Counted from the first letter of the stretch, positions 35,885 through 47,187 are shown. The stretch is DNA of 64,000 bases from Butyricicoccus pullicaecorum (GCA_018365995.1 JAGZIY010000011.1:1-64000), one strand, 5' to 3'. The notes: generated from the sequence alone by a model not told the origin. Numbers and translations are program-made.

Positions 35885-36067
35885 CTATTCAGATTTTTCG
35901 GATTCCACTGTTTCTGATACGCGGGGCTTTCGTCCCCAAAATATCACATTCATCAAAATGGTCATGAGCAAAACCACATTCATTGCAACCCAGAAGCCAA
36001 TATTCAAATTCAGCCATTCGGTGGTTCCAAACAGTGTCATCCAAATTTCATTCCAGTTCATCATCAT
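35885..36067 (-). CDS. small membrane protein encoded after mgtA
   Basis: 60 residues with GGAGG 7 bases before the first of three ATG codons (36067, 36064, 36061). A Trp-rich amphipathic start (NWNEIWMTLFGTTEW) is followed by one membrane helix (GFWVAMNVVLLMTILMNVIFW) and a charged tail (GRKPRVSETVESEKSE). It lies 12 bases past the mgtA stop in the same direction, so is co-transcribed. The context suggests a modulator of the ATPase, comparable in position and size to MgtS/MgtR of enterobacteria, but it is not homologous by eye. Confidence 0.75.
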   Translation of the reverse strand: MMMNWNEIWMTLFGTTEWLNLNIGFWVAMNVVLLMTILMNVIFWGRKPRVSETVESEKSE

Positions 36068-36079
36068 CGTTATCCCTCC

Positions 36080-38845
36080 TTAAAGAAGTTCACCATAGTA
36101 ACGGACATACGCCTTTTTCAAACTGGTTGCCAGTATCATATACAGCAGGATACAGGGAATCAGATAAGCAAAGTATGCAGCAGGCAGTGCGGCAAACCCC
36201 AGCATGGTTCCCAGCGGTGTGAACGGAATCACCGTAAGTATGGTGATTCCCGCCAACGTCAACAGAGTCAGCGGCGCGGAAGCATGGCTTTGAATAAAGG
36301 GCAGCTTTGGGGTACGAATCATGTGAATGACCAGCGTTTGACTCCACATGGATTCCACAAACCAGCCGGCTTGGAACATTCCAATGTACCGCGCCTGTAT
36401 TGCGGCAAGTTCGGCACCGTTGTAATGTGCGGGCAGGTCATTGAACAGCACGCCGCCGGATACAAACAACGGACACAGCACAAAATACATGAAGATATAG
36501 GTTGTAAAATCAAAGACAGAACTTGTCGGTCCAATCCACAGCATAAAGCTTCCCACGCTGGAAGCGTCCCATTTTCTGGGCTTTGCAATAAATTCCTCAT
36601 CTACGTTGTCCCATGGGATTGCCGTGCAGGACAGGTCATAAATCAGATTCAGCAAAATCAAATGCAGGCTCATCATTGGCAGAAATGGCAGCAGCGCAGA
36701 CGCCGTCAGAACAGAAAACATATTGCCAAAATTCGACGATGCCGTCATTTTAATGTACTTAATCATGTTAGCATACGTCTTGCGCCCTTCAATGATTCCC
36801 TGTTCCAAAACCATCAGGTCTTTTTCAAGCAAAATAATATCTGCCGATTCCTTCGCAACATCTACCGCAGTATCCACCGAAATCCCAATATCAGCGGCCT
36901 TCATGGCGGCAGCATCATTGATGCCATCGCCCATAAAACCGACTGCGTGCCCATTTTCACGCAGGACAGAGACAACACGTGCCTTCTGGTCGGGTGTGAG
37001 CTTTGCAAATACGTCTGTGGATTCTGCCGCTCTTGCAAGCTCAGCATCGCTCATGGTTTCCAAATCTGAACCGATCAGCATATTGCGGATTTTCAGCCCC
37101 ACCTGCTTGCAGATGGTACGGGTCACCTTGTCGTTGTCTCCGGTCAAAATCTTGGTGGTCACGCCATGCGCCTTGAGCGCCTTGATTGCATCTGCCGTAG
37201 ACTCCTTTGGCGGATCCAAAAATGCCAGATATCCAATCAACACCATGTCGCACTCATCTTTTACGCCAAAAGCCCCCACCGGAGAAGGATCGCTTTTCTG
37301 TGCGACACCCAAAACCCGAAATCCCTTATCGTTGAGTGCATCGACCGTTTGCAGAATTTTGCGGCGCACGGCATCGGTCAGCGGCTGTACCTCGTCGTCA
37401 TACTCTGCATAGGTGCAGACGGACAGCATTTCTTCCACAGCCCCCTTGGTCACCATCTGTGTTTTTCCAGTTTTATCCTGTACCACGGTTGTCAAACGGC
37501 GGCGATTGAAGTCAAAGGGAATTTCATCTACCTTGATGTAGTGTTCGGACAAATCGAGCAGCCGCGGGTCCTCTGCCTCTGCCTCCTCGGTCTTGTGGAT
37601 AATTGCCAAATCCATCAGGTTTTTATATCCCGTCTGAAAATAGCTGTTGAGATACGCATGGCGCAGCACCCGTGTATCGTCCTCCCCCTTTATGTTGAGG
37701 TGATATTCCAAAACCACCTTATCCTGTGTCAAAGTTCCGGTCTTATCGGTGCATAGAATGTCGATTGCGCCAAAGTTCTGAATCGAATTGAGATTTTTGA
37801 CAATGGTCTGCTTTTTGCTCATGGACACAGCGCCCTTGGCAAGGCAGGTCGTCACAATCATGGGGAGCATCTCCGGGGTCAATCCCACCGCAATCGAGAT
37901 GGCAAACAGAAAGGCTTCCAGCCAGTCTCCCTTGGTTATGCCATTGGCAAAGAACACCAGCGGCACCATGACCATCATAAAGCGAATCAGCACCCATGAA
38001 ACCCCATTGACTCCCTTTGTGAAGCTGGTTTCTACGGCTTCTCCTGCAACCGCCGAGGTCATCGAACCAAACAGCGTATTGTCGCCCACACAAATCACAG
38101 CAGCCGCTGCGCTGCCGGAAATCACATTGCTTCCCATAAAGGCAATGTTTGTGTAATCGGTCACACTTTGCTTGTGTGCACTCAGAACGGCTGTTTTTTC
38201 AATCGGCTCGCTCTCACCTGTCAGGCTTGCCTGACTGACAAAGAGATCCTTTGCATCTAAAATACGCACATCGGCAGGAATCATATCACCAGCAGACAGA
38301 TGGACGATATCGCCCACCACCAAATCATTCATGGGAATCTCTATTTTTTCCTGATTCCTGCGTGTGACCGTACAGGTGGTTGTAATCATCGCCAGCAATT
38401 TTTCTGCTGCATTTCCGCTTCTGGACTCCTGTACAAAGCGAAGGGTACCCGAAATCAAAACCATAGTCACAATAATCAGCACTGTGACCGGATCAAAGTC
38501 CTCCGGCACACTGCCCAAGAGGGAAAAGTATGGAAAAACCATATCTGTCACCGTAGACACCAGCGCCAGACAAAACAGGATTGCCGTAAAGGGATTGATA
38601 AAGGCTTCTGCCATTCGTTTTGGCAGAGATTTCTTTTTTTCACGCGTTACCTGATTGGAGCCGAATTTTGCACGGCTTATGGAGATGTGTTCCGCATCGA
38701 GTCCATGGATTGTTGTGTGGAGATTTTTGAGAACCTCCTCAAAGGGGTTGGTTGCCGCAAACTGTATGCGGCGATTTTGCTCGTCACGAACCGCAGCCTT
38801 TTCCGCACCCTGACGAAGCACCTGTCGATTTTCTTTCTTGTTCAT
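36080..38845 (-). CDS. mgtA: magnesium-translocating P-type ATPase
   Basis: 921 residues, P3B-type. It imports magnesium at the expense of ATP. Motifs: TGESEPIEK (actuator), [11 protein letters not shown] (phosphorylated Asp), KGAVEEM (nucleotide domain), [19 protein letters not shown] (hinge), plus [10 protein letters not shown] and [12 protein letters not shown] in membrane helices. The N-terminal extension is basic. The ATG at 38845 has AAGGAGG 7 bases upstream; the frame continues upstream but into a structured leader. Flanked by a small membrane protein gene downstream and an orphan winged-helix gene upstream. Confidence 0.94.
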   Translation of the reverse strand: MNKKENRQVLRQGAEKAAVRDEQNRRIQFAATNPFEEVLKNLHTTIHGLDAEHISISRAKFGSNQVTREKKKSLPKRMAEAFINPFTAILFCLALVSTVTDMVFPYFSLLGSVPEDFDPVTVLIIVTMVLISGTLRFVQESRSGNAAEKLLAMITTTCTVTRRNQEKIEIPMNDLVVGDIVHLSAGDMIPADVRILDAKDLFVSQASLTGESEPIEKTAVLSAHKQSVTDYTNIAFMGSNVISGSAAAAVICVGDNTLFGSMTSAVAGEAVETSFTKGVNGVSWVLIRFMMVMVPLVFFANGITKGDWLEAFLFAISIAVGLTPEMLPMIVTTCLAKGAVSMSKKQTIVKNLNSIQNFGAIDILCTDKTGTLTQDKVVLEYHLNIKGEDDTRVLRHAYLNSYFQTGYKNLMDLAIIHKTEEAEAEDPRLLDLSEHYIKVDEIPFDFNRRRLTTVVQDKTGKTQMVTKGAVEEMLSVCTYAEYDDEVQPLTDAVRRKILQTVDALNDKGFRVLGVAQKSDPSPVGAFGVKDECDMVLIGYLAFLDPPKESTADAIKALKAHGVTTKILTGDNDKVTRTICKQVGLKIRNMLIGSDLETMSDAELARAAESTDVFAKLTPDQKARVVSVLRENGHAVGFMGDGINDAAAMKAADIGISVDTAVDVAKESADIILLEKDLMVLEQGIIEGRKTYANMIKYIKMTASSNFGNMFSVLTASALLPFLPMMSLHLILLNLIYDLSCTAIPWDNVDEEFIAKPRKWDASSVGSFMLWIGPTSSVFDFTTYIFMYFVLCPLFVSGGVLFNDLPAHYNGAELAAIQARYIGMFQAGWFVESMWSQTLVIHMIRTPKLPFIQSHASAPLTLLTLAGITILTVIPFTPLGTMLGFAALPAAYFAYLIPCILLYMILATSLKKAYVRYYGELL

Positions 38846-38954
38846 CGGTCTTACCTCCTTGTAATACATAGAGGCATAGACGACCGCGTGAGGAACACAA
38901 ACAAATGCCCTCATGCTCTGCTCTATGCCTTCGCGGGCTGCTGTCATTGCCCAT
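38784..38954 (-). CDS. possible leader ORF overlapping the mgtA start
   Basis: An ATG at 38954 follows an excellent site (AGGTGAGGGAC) and opens a 56-codon frame that runs past the mgtA start codon, out of frame with it, and stops inside mgtA at 38784. It begins [16 protein letters not shown] and later includes several Cys (ICLC, GCGKGCG). Such an arrangement could couple mgtA translation to that of the leader or sense conditions during translation. No function is known; the ORF could also be incidental to an RNA structure. Confidence 0.35.
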   Translation of the reverse strand: MGNDSSPRRHRAEHEGICLCSSRGRLCLYVLQGGKTDEQERKSTGASSGCGKGCGS

Positions 38955-38965
38955 GTCCCTCACCT
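38846..38965 (-). promoter_or_regulatory. structured leader of mgtA, candidate cation-responsive element
   Basis: The leader RNA can form GGCATAGA (minus strand, about 38917-38924) with TCTATGCC (38872-38879), and GTGAGG with CCTCAC (about 38894 and 38965). Blocks GGTGAGG and GACAGC-x-GCCC loosely recall the M-box magnesium riboswitch, but the rest does not match well enough to call it. Confidence 0.3.
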
Positions 38966-39018
38966 CACTGTTTGATAAAATATGAAGAAAACCATTTTTC
39001 TCTGTTTATAGTATAGAA

Positions 39019-39069
39019 AAATCGCAAGGAAAGTCACATGTTCAAAACCTTGCGATTTCCTTGCGATTT
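39019..39069 (-). promoter_or_regulatory. direct and inverted TTGCGATTT boxes at the mgtA promoter
   Basis: On the minus strand AAATCGCAAGG occurs twice in tandem with 11-base spacing (39048-39069) and once inverted (39019-39032), so that 39019-39032 and 39056-39069 form a perfect 14-base inverted repeat. A TATACT box lies directly after the inverted copy (about 39010-39016). Tandem repeats one helical turn apart are typical targets of OmpR/PhoB winged-helix proteins, and the adjacent gene (39087-39590) encodes exactly that fold. Confidence 0.6.
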
Positions 39070-39086
39070 GGTAAGAATTCATCTCT

Positions 39087-39590
39087 TTACAACTGGTCAT
39101 TAAACTTATATCCAATTCCCCAAATGGTCAAAATATACCTTGGTGCATCGGGAGCAGGCTCAATTTTCTTGCGCAGCTTTCGAATAAACGCCATCACATT
39201 GCTGTCGTCCAAAAGGTAATCTTCTGCCCAAACAGCGCGGTAAATTTGTTCCTTTGTAAAGACCTCCCCGCGATTTTGGGCAAGAAAATACAGGATATCG
39301 AACTCCTTGGGGGTCAGATTGACCTCCGTTCCCTGTACCGCAACCCTTCTACTCCTTGGATAGATTTCCAGTTCCCCAAGCTTCATGCCATCTGGCAGCG
39401 CCATCGCACAAACGTCCTCCTCATCTGGGGCGCTCAGCAACAGGGATGCGACCTCTCCGCACAGCAGCTCCTGCATACCCGAAAGGAAATCCTCTGCGCA
39501 ATCACTTTTGGGCGCTTCTTTCACCAGCTTTTCTATGAGCCACAGTTCAAGAGAGGAATCCATATGTACAAAGCTGATTTTCTTTTTCAA
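39087..39590 (-). CDS. orphan OmpR-type winged-helix regulator without receiver domain
   Basis: 167 residues. The C-terminal ~95 residues are a Trans_reg_C winged helix (VNLTPKEFDILYFLAQN, VFTKEQIYRAVWAEDY, VMAFIRKLRKKI, YILTIWGIGYKF). The N-terminal ~70 residues are too short for a receiver and lack the phospho-acceptor Asp and Lys. The start is TTG at 39590 with GGAGG 7 bases upstream; the ATG at 39608 overlaps that site. Lies between two Mg-type ATPases, 14 bases after the upstream one, so it likely controls them. Confidence 0.82.
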   Translation of the reverse strand: MKKKISFVHMDSSLELWLIEKLVKEAPKSDCAEDFLSGMQELLCGEVASLLLSAPDEEDVCAMALPDGMKLGELEIYPRSRRVAVQGTEVNLTPKEFDILYFLAQNRGEVFTKEQIYRAVWAEDYLLDDSNVMAFIRKLRKKIEPAPDAPRYILTIWGIGYKFNDQL

Positions 39591-39604
39591 ATGAATTCCT
39601 CCTT

Positions 39605-42268
39605 TCAAATCAATTCATGGTATTTCTTCTGATATAAATATTTGACGATTGTCGTGAGCATCATATACGATAACACCACAGCCAGTAAAAACACGAAGTA
39701 TTCCGATGGTAATTTTGTAAAGCCGAACATCCACGCGCCGCTGGTAACAGTAATTGCAGTAAACGTAATGATTCCGGTGAGTGTAATGCAAATAACTGGC
39801 GCAGACGGACGGCTCTGTACAAAGGGGAGCCTTCGTGTGCGCAAAAAATGCAAAATCAGCACCTGCGTCCACATGGACTCCAAAAACCAGCCTGTTTGAA
39901 AGATAGACATATACTGCATCTGCAAATCCGGATCTGTCAGATGCAGGTAGGTGACTCCGCCGCACAGCATCGGACACAGAATATAGTATAGGAACAAAAA
40001 CGTGATGCTGTCAAACAGCGAACTGATTGCGCCAAAAGACAACATAAATCGCCCCAGATTTCTTCCAGACCATTCGCGCGGGTGCATCATTTCCTCCTCG
40101 TCCACATAATCCCAAGGCAAAACAATGCACAGGGTATCGTACAGCAGGTTGAGCAGCAAAAGCTGTACCGAAGTCATAGGCAGGAAGGGTAAAAATGCGC
40201 TGGCACAGACAATGGAAAAAATATTGCCAAAATTGGAACTGGCAGTAATTTTGATATATTTGAGCATATTGATAAACGTTTTTCTTCCTTCCAAAATGCC
40301 CTGCTCCAGTACCCCCAGATCCTTTTGGAGCAGCACTACATCGGCTGCATCCTTGGCTGCATCGACTGCTGTATCCACAGATATGCCTACGTTTGCCTCG
40401 CAAAGTGCTGGGATATCATTGATTCCATCACCCAAAAATCCGACTGTATGCCCATTTTGACGCAGAGAAGAAACCAGACGTACCTTTTGAGCAGGTGTAA
40501 GCTCTGCAAAGACATGGGTCTGCTCCACCACTGTGCATAGCTGTCTGTCCGTCATTTCGTCCAGTCTGTCACCTGTCAGTACGCGCTCCGCAGAAATCCC
40601 CACGCGGCTGCATATCGAGACTGCCACATCTGCCTGATCCCCCGTCAAAATTTTTGGAGTCACGTTCAGCCGTTCGAGTGCCTGCACTGATGCCTTTGCC
40701 GTTTTCTTAGGTGCATCAAAGAACGCCAAATACCCCACCAGCGTCATATCAGTTTCGTCATCTGCGGTAATCTGGCTTTGCCCGCTTATATTTTTTTGTG
40801 CAACAGCAATTACCTTCATGCCGTCTTGCAGCATCTCATCTACTACAGAGGCTACGCTCTGCATCTTATCACTCTCGACAGGCAGAACTTCCCCTCGATA
40901 CTCCACATGACTGCATCGTGCAGCGACGTGATAGATATCTCCTTTTATAATGAGTTTACTTTGTCCATTTTTATCTGCCACAAGAATACTGACCAATTTG
41001 CGTCCATAGTCAAAAGGGATCTCGTCGATTTTTGGATACTGCCCAAGCAACTCCTTATAATGGATTTCGCGCTCCGGCATTGTCTGACAGGCAAGGATTG
41101 CATTATCGACCGGATTGCGGACGCCAGAATGATAAGAACTGTTTAGGAACGCCAGATCCAGCACTTTTGTATCTTCATTTCCCAGCACGTCCATGTAATA
41201 TTCGAGCAATATACTCTCGTTTGTGAGTGTTCCTGTCTTGTCCATACAGATGACATCCATGCTGCCAAATCCCTGCATTGCGTTGATGTCTTTGATGATG
41301 GTCTGCCCGCGGCTCATGGCAAGGCTGCCCTTCGCAAGGCAGGCAGTGATTACCATGGGAAGCATCTCCGGCATGAGTCCGACTGCCACAGACAGCGCAA
41401 AGGCAAAGGATTCCAGCCATTTTCCGCCTGTGACACCGAGCAGGACAAACACGCAGGGAACGAGCACCGCCATAAAACGGAGCATCACCCAAGCAATCGC
41501 ATTGGCTCCCGTTTGAAAAGAATTTTTATCATTTGCACGCGGTTTTTCGAAACTGCCATAGAGCGTATTCTCGCCCACTGCCAGCACAATGCCCTCTCCC
41601 TTACCACTGATTACCGTTGTTGCCATAAACACAAGATTGTCCAGCTGGGTCAGCGTTTTCTGGTCGGCATAACTGCGTTTCTGGCTGCTCTTTTCCACAA
41701 TCGCACTTTCCCCTGTTACAGCTGCCTGCGAGATAAAAAGGTCTGTGACCTCTGTCAGCCGGATATCTGCTGGAACACGATCCCCCACAGAAAAACGGAC
41801 AACGTCCCCCACCACCAGTTCTTCCACGGGTATTTGCAGACTTTCTCCCTGTCGTTTTACGGTAATCTTTTCGTGAATCATCAAATCCAGCTTCTGTGCC
41901 GCAATCTTTGCCCGCAGCTCCTGAATCGACCGAATGATACCGCTGATTCCAATCATGAAAAAAATGATGACTGCCGTTGTGTTGTTTTTGGAAAAGCTGG
42001 AACCCAAAAAGACGTCTGACATCAAGGAGATGATACCCAGCACAAAGAGAATCACATGAAACGGATTGACAAACGCATGCCATAACCGTCGTGCAATCGT
42101 ATCATTTTTTTGTCCGCTCAAGCGATTCATTCCATATTTTTGGCGCATCTCCTCGACCTGCTCATGCGATAAGCCGTCTGGAGATGTCTCCAGCGCCTGA
42201 TAGATTTCTGATACCTCATAGTAGGCGTATTTTTTGATACGATTGTCAAACAATGATTTTCTTGACAC
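39605..42268 (-). CDS. second magnesium-type (MgtA family) P-type ATPase
   Basis: 887 residues. Same family as the ATPase at 36080-38845 with actuator TGESAIVEK, phosphorylation site CMDKTGTLTNE, hinge GDGINDIPALCEANVGIS and the MgtA-like FVNPFHVILF and VGLMPEMLPMVI. The start is GTG at 42268 behind GGAGAG (spacing 8). It shares many residues with the other ATPase but is clearly diverged, so an old duplication rather than a recent one. First gene of a unit continuing into the winged-helix regulator. Transport of Mg2+ is inferred from family; another divalent cation is possible. Confidence 0.9.
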   Translation of the reverse strand: MSRKSLFDNRIKKYAYYEVSEIYQALETSPDGLSHEQVEEMRQKYGMNRLSGQKNDTIARRLWHAFVNPFHVILFVLGIISLMSDVFLGSSFSKNNTTAVIIFFMIGISGIIRSIQELRAKIAAQKLDLMIHEKITVKRQGESLQIPVEELVVGDVVRFSVGDRVPADIRLTEVTDLFISQAAVTGESAIVEKSSQKRSYADQKTLTQLDNLVFMATTVISGKGEGIVLAVGENTLYGSFEKPRANDKNSFQTGANAIAWVMLRFMAVLVPCVFVLLGVTGGKWLESFAFALSVAVGLMPEMLPMVITACLAKGSLAMSRGQTIIKDINAMQGFGSMDVICMDKTGTLTNESILLEYYMDVLGNEDTKVLDLAFLNSSYHSGVRNPVDNAILACQTMPEREIHYKELLGQYPKIDEIPFDYGRKLVSILVADKNGQSKLIIKGDIYHVAARCSHVEYRGEVLPVESDKMQSVASVVDEMLQDGMKVIAVAQKNISGQSQITADDETDMTLVGYLAFFDAPKKTAKASVQALERLNVTPKILTGDQADVAVSICSRVGISAERVLTGDRLDEMTDRQLCTVVEQTHVFAELTPAQKVRLVSSLRQNGHTVGFLGDGINDIPALCEANVGISVDTAVDAAKDAADVVLLQKDLGVLEQGILEGRKTFINMLKYIKITASSNFGNIFSIVCASAFLPFLPMTSVQLLLLNLLYDTLCIVLPWDYVDEEEMMHPREWSGRNLGRFMLSFGAISSLFDSITFLFLYYILCPMLCGGVTYLHLTDPDLQMQYMSIFQTGWFLESMWTQVLILHFLRTRRLPFVQSRPSAPVICITLTGIITFTAITVTSGAWMFGFTKLPSEYFVFLLAVVLSYMMLTTIVKYLYQKKYHELI

Positions 42269-42423
42269 AGGGCAGTCTCTCCTTCCACAATCATCGCTAA
42301 AACTATTTTAACATGGTGTTGCAAAAAAGCGATCCCTATTTTTTATTTTCGCAAATATCCTGTGTATCCAGCCAGTCGCCCCAAATATAATGTCAGCTTA
42401 TATAAAAGCTGCCGAAGTCCGTC

Positions 42424-42524
42424 CAAACACTGCGGTTTTTGACGCGTCCGCCGTATAAAGCACTCTAAACGAAGAATGCCAGAAACCGCACATAAATGAA
42501 CGATTTCTGGCATTTTTCCTGACA
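42424..42524 (+). repeat. dispersed intergenic repeat, copy B
   Basis: Plus-strand counterpart of the element at 26225-26385. It ends in a hairpin in which CCAGAAA (about 42479-42485) pairs with TTTCTGG (42504-42510), followed by CATTTTT. The hairpin directly follows the HlyIII-family stop and may serve as its terminator. Confidence 0.5.
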
Positions 42525-42531
42525 AATACTT

Positions 42532-43188
42532 TTATAGAACGAACCAATATACTACGAAATAATGTGCCAGACTGCCCGCAAGCACAAACAGATGGAACAG
42601 CTCATGAAATCCAATCATGGGAGAGAAATTGGGTTTTTTCAAAATATAAATTATACCGCCGATGGTATAGGAGAATCCGCCAATGGCAAGCAGGGCAATG
42701 GCAGGCGGTGACATGGAAAGCACCACGTCAAAGCGAAAGAGGACAGCCCAGCCCATGAGCAGGTATAAGATTGTACCCAAAAATCGCGGTGCATCAATCC
42801 ACAGCAGCTTGACCGCAATACCAAAGAGTGCAATCCCCCAAATCACTGCAAGAAACAGATAAGAATCGGGTGCTTTCATATAGCGAAGGACAATGGGTGT
42901 ATAACTGCCTGCAATGAGTACATAAATCATGCTGTGGTCGAGTTTTTTGAGAAGCCGCAGTGTCTGCTCTCCAGCAAGCGCATAGTGATAGACTGCGCTC
43001 GCTGTATAAAGTGCGGTAATCGACAGGCAAAACAGGCTGACTGAGCAAATCGTCAGCGCGTCCGCATGCTGTCCCACGGCATGAAACAGCATCAGGATCA
43101 GACCAATCACACCACCAATTGCCCCAAGAAAGTGTGAATAACAAGAAAATGGCTCTCTGGCTCTTCGAAATACACACGGCATATCCAT
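42532..43188 (-). CDS. hemolysin III / adiponectin-receptor-like (PAQR) membrane protein
   Basis: 218 residues with seven likely membrane helices. Zinc-site motifs of the family are present: ASAVYHYAL, KKLDHSMIYVLIAGSYTP and GFHELFHLFVLAGS, i.e. S-x3-H, D-H and H-x3-H. AAAGGGG precedes the ATG at 43188. In other bacteria these proteins affect membrane lipid balance or have hydrolase activity; the cytolytic name is historical. Confidence 0.9.
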   Translation of the reverse strand: MDMPCVFRRAREPFSCYSHFLGAIGGVIGLILMLFHAVGQHADALTICSVSLFCLSITALYTASAVYHYALAGEQTLRLLKKLDHSMIYVLIAGSYTPIVLRYMKAPDSYLFLAVIWGIALFGIAVKLLWIDAPRFLGTILYLLMGWAVLFRFDVVLSMSPPAIALLAIGGFSYTIGGIIYILKKPNFSPMIGFHELFHLFVLAGSLAHYFVVYWFVL

Positions 43189-43354
43189 GCACCCCTTTAT
43201 ATAGTTATTAAAACGATATTATCCTATTTATATTACCACTTTTCATCGAAATTGCAACGACCCTCTTGCAAGTTTTTGCCATTTGCGATAAAATAATTTC
43301 AAGACCACGCAAAATTATTTGTGCTGTTCTCCAAACAGGAAGGAAAATGACTGG

Positions 43355-43885
43355 ATGAAAAACTTATCTGCACTCATTGAAGAAGTCATACGTGACCACG
43401 ATATTATGCCAGATGCAGTTCCCATGCTGGATCTCTATATGGATCAGGTTCTTACCCTGTTTAATGAAGGCTTGGCAGAAAACAAGCGCTATCCACAGGA
43501 TAAGCTGCTGACCAAAACCATGATCAACAACTATTCAAAAGAAAAGCTGCTTCTTCCTGTAAAGGGTAAAAAATACACTAGGCAGCACATTATTCAAATG
43601 CTCTGCATCTATCAGCTCAAGCAAACGCTTTCTCTCGCTGATGTCAAGGCGCTGATTGGACGCAATGATGTGGACTTTGAACAGTGCTTTAACCGCTTTT
43701 TGAGCAGCAAAGAGCATTTGCGTGAAATGATTCCACAAGAACTGACCACCTATCTGGACATCGACTTGTCAGACCCCAACGAGGTGCTCACTTTCTGTCT
43801 CGCCCTGTCTGCTGCCTCAACCTATCTCCAGCGCCTGTGCCAGTCCATCATTGATGCACGGGCAGCAGAACAGAAAAAACCATGA
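43355..43885 (+). CDS. DUF1836 protein
   Basis: 176 residues, soluble. Family signature: FNEGLAENKRYPQDKLLTKTMINNYSKEKLL, residues about 35-65 (shown split elsewhere), and a MerR-like helix region YTRQHIIQMLCIYQLKQTLSL. It is predicted to be DNA-binding. The start at 43355 has AAGGAAAA upstream; an ATG 36 bases earlier is weaker. Single gene with its own terminator. Role unknown. Confidence 0.82.
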   Translation: MKNLSALIEEVIRDHDIMPDAVPMLDLYMDQVLTLFNEGLAENKRYPQDKLLTKTMINNYSKEKLLLPVKGKKYTRQHIIQMLCIYQLKQTLSLADVKALIGRNDVDFEQCFNRFLSSKEHLREMIPQELTTYLDIDLSDPNEVLTFCLALSAASTYLQRLCQSIIDARAAEQKKP

Positions 43886-43887
43886 CC

Positions 43888-43940
43888 CTTCCCGCCTGTC
43901 TCCCCCATACCTTTTATTGGGGAAGCAGGCATTTTTCATA
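43888..43940 (+). terminator. terminator after DUF1836 gene
   Basis: GCCTG-T-CTCCCC pairs with GGGGAAGCAGGC (small bulge) around a TA-rich loop, followed by ATTTTT. Confidence 0.75.
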
Positions 43941-44153
43941 TCGTGCTCCATGTCTCTGGTCGCAGACCCTGCGGCAAAGGCAGGGAAAACCATCCCTTTC
44001 AAAACTACGTCATTCCTGCATCCCTTCTCATTTTTCCTATAAAAATGATAGGATTCATGCAAACGGTGCTTATTTTATGCAAATTGTCTGATAATTGGCG
44101 CATATCACGTATAGATTTTATCGTATCTTTGACGTTTTATCAGGTAAAAGTGA

Positions 44154-44182
44154 TTGATTCGAACCCGCTCGCGTGATAAAAT
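44154..44182 (+). promoter_or_regulatory. gdhA promoter
   Basis: TTGATT (44154-44159), 17 bases, TAAAAT (44177-44182), 76 bases before the gdhA ATG. The rest of the 373-base gap after the DUF1836 gene shows a terminator and no gene. Confidence 0.6.
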
Positions 44183-44216
44183 AAAGGCATCTACTATGAA
44201 CCCAGCAGAGCAGTAA

Positions 44217-45605
<1,389 letters not shown>

Positions 45606-45716
45606 TTTGACTCACTGACAGGCAATAGTGAAAATTTGGTTATTTCTCATGAAAATATGAAAGATACAGCAAATCTATATCGTTTATAATTTTATAAATA
45701 TGACCATCTCATAATA

Positions 45717-45756
45717 AACAGGGACTATATCTTTTAATGATATAGTCCCTGTTTTG
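45717..45756 (+). terminator. gdhA terminator
   Basis: AAACAGGGACTATATC pairs with GATATAGTCCCTGTTT around TTTTAAT, followed by T. It can act in both directions and so may also end the convergent sugar operon. Confidence 0.88.
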
Positions 45757-45780
45757 CAAAACTTGTTTTTAGAAATATCT

Positions 45781-47187
45781 TTATTGAATTGTAGATTTTT
45801 TCTGTGCTTCACGCTCCAGCAGTTCCTTCATAATCGTCGGATACTCCTTGTCCAACTTGTAGGACAGAAGAACAAGAATCATCAGAATACCAAGTGCAGT
45901 AACCCCCCACACAAACATATTTGAGATCATATCCAGTGCTGGCTGCGACTGTACCGTCAGACTTCCATCATACCCACTGGAAGCCATAATACCGCCAATC
46001 AGCGCCGAACCAATCCCCTGACCGAACTTCTGTCCCGAAGTTGCAGCAGATTGAATTGCGCCGGCGGTGCGCAGTCCGGTTTTCCACTGACCGTACTCAA
46101 TCGCGTCCGCAATCATAGTAAAGATCATGCCAAGAATAGGCGTCATTCCAATGCCGCGCAGCAAACCGCCAATCGTTACAATTGTAACGCTGGTTGGGCC
46201 GACAAGAACGATGACAGAACCTGCGATAATAAACAATGCACCCAGAATACACCAGTTGCGTTTGGTTGTCAGGTGCATGACTTTGCCTAAAAGAAGAGTT
46301 GCGATAATCGTAATACCATAACAAGCGGTATTGACATTGCCGATAATGGTCATGTCACCCATGATCCATTTACAATAATATGTCGTGACTGTGCCAGAGA
46401 AGGTTTGGTACATCGCGAAAGCCACAAAGAAAAGAAACAGCATGATAAAATACTTGTTTTTAAACAGTGCTGGAACCGCCTCTTTTAGAGGAACCTTTTC
46501 CTCTCCGTATTCATCTAATACTTCAACACGTTCACGTACACAGGCAAAGCAGAACAGCATAAGCGCCGCAGCAGCTGAAGCATAAATTGCTGTCAGAATA
46601 ATCCAGTTTTGCTGATTTGCTGCACCACCATTCGGCATTACTGCAAGGATCTTCGTATAAACCAGCGTAATCAGAATATTTCCGATGGGACTCATTGCCA
46701 TGCGAATAATGTTAATCTTGGAGCGCTCTTCCTGACTGCGTGTCATATACGTCATCGTTGTCGCAAATGGCAGCTGAAACATTGTATACACAATGGTAAG
46801 CATCAGATTATAAGTGATGAAGATATAAATCGCCTGCGCGAGCTGACCAACATGAGCCGGAACTGTCATCAGCAAAACAGCGGCAATCGCATAAGGAACT
46901 GACATACGCAGCATCCAAACACGTGCACGTCCATATTTGGAACGGGTGCGATCAATAATAAAACCTGCAGTAATATCTGAAATACCGTTAAAGACCTGAG
47001 AAACAGCGATAATCAGACCAATAATTGCGGGATTTACATGCACAGCATCTGTATAAAATGTAACGAGCAAACTTGTTGCAATGGTAAAAACGATATTGGT
47101 TGAAATTTCTCCACAGCCAAATGCAAATTTTTCGAATCCGGTAACGCGATCTTTTTGAATCAGATGGTTGTATCCAGTTAGATTCAT
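45781..47187 (-). CDS. GPH-family (MFS) sugar/cation symporter
   Basis: 468 residues with 12 likely membrane helices. N-terminal GFEKFAFGCGEISTNIVF and loop DRTRSKYGRARVW are typical of glycoside-pentoside-hexuronide:cation symporters, as is ADAIEYGQWKTGLRTAGA in the C-half. Start at 47187 (AGAGGA upstream) preferred over the ATG at 47217. Last gene of the operon, so the uptake step of the pathway. Confidence 0.87.
   Translation of the reverse strand: MNLTGYNHLIQKDRVTGFEKFAFGCGEISTNIVFTIATSLLVTFYTDAVHVNPAIIGLIIAVSQVFNGISDITAGFIIDRTRSKYGRARVWMLRMSVPYAIAAVLLMTVPAHVGQLAQAIYIFITYNLMLTIVYTMFQLPFATTMTYMTRSQEERSKINIIRMAMSPIGNILITLVYTKILAVMPNGGAANQQNWIILTAIYASAAAALMLFCFACVRERVEVLDEYGEEKVPLKEAVPALFKNKYFIMLFLFFVAFAMYQTFSGTVTTYYCKWIMGDMTIIGNVNTACYGITIIATLLLGKVMHLTTKRNWCILGALFIIAGSVIVLVGPTSVTIVTIGGLLRGIGMTPILGMIFTMIADAIEYGQWKTGLRTAGAIQSAATSGQKFGQGIGSALIGGIMASSGYDGSLTVQSQPALDMISNMFVWGVTALGILMILVLLSYKLDKEYPTIMKELLEREAQKKSTIQ

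Noticed and set aside
38846..38965. M-box magnesium riboswitch call for the mgtA leader
   Set aside because: Only a few blocks fit and the central helices do not match; kept as a candidate leader element instead.
42343..42525. 60-codon minus-strand frame after the second ATPase region
   Set aside because: It coincides with repeat copy B and its hairpin and lacks a ribosome site.
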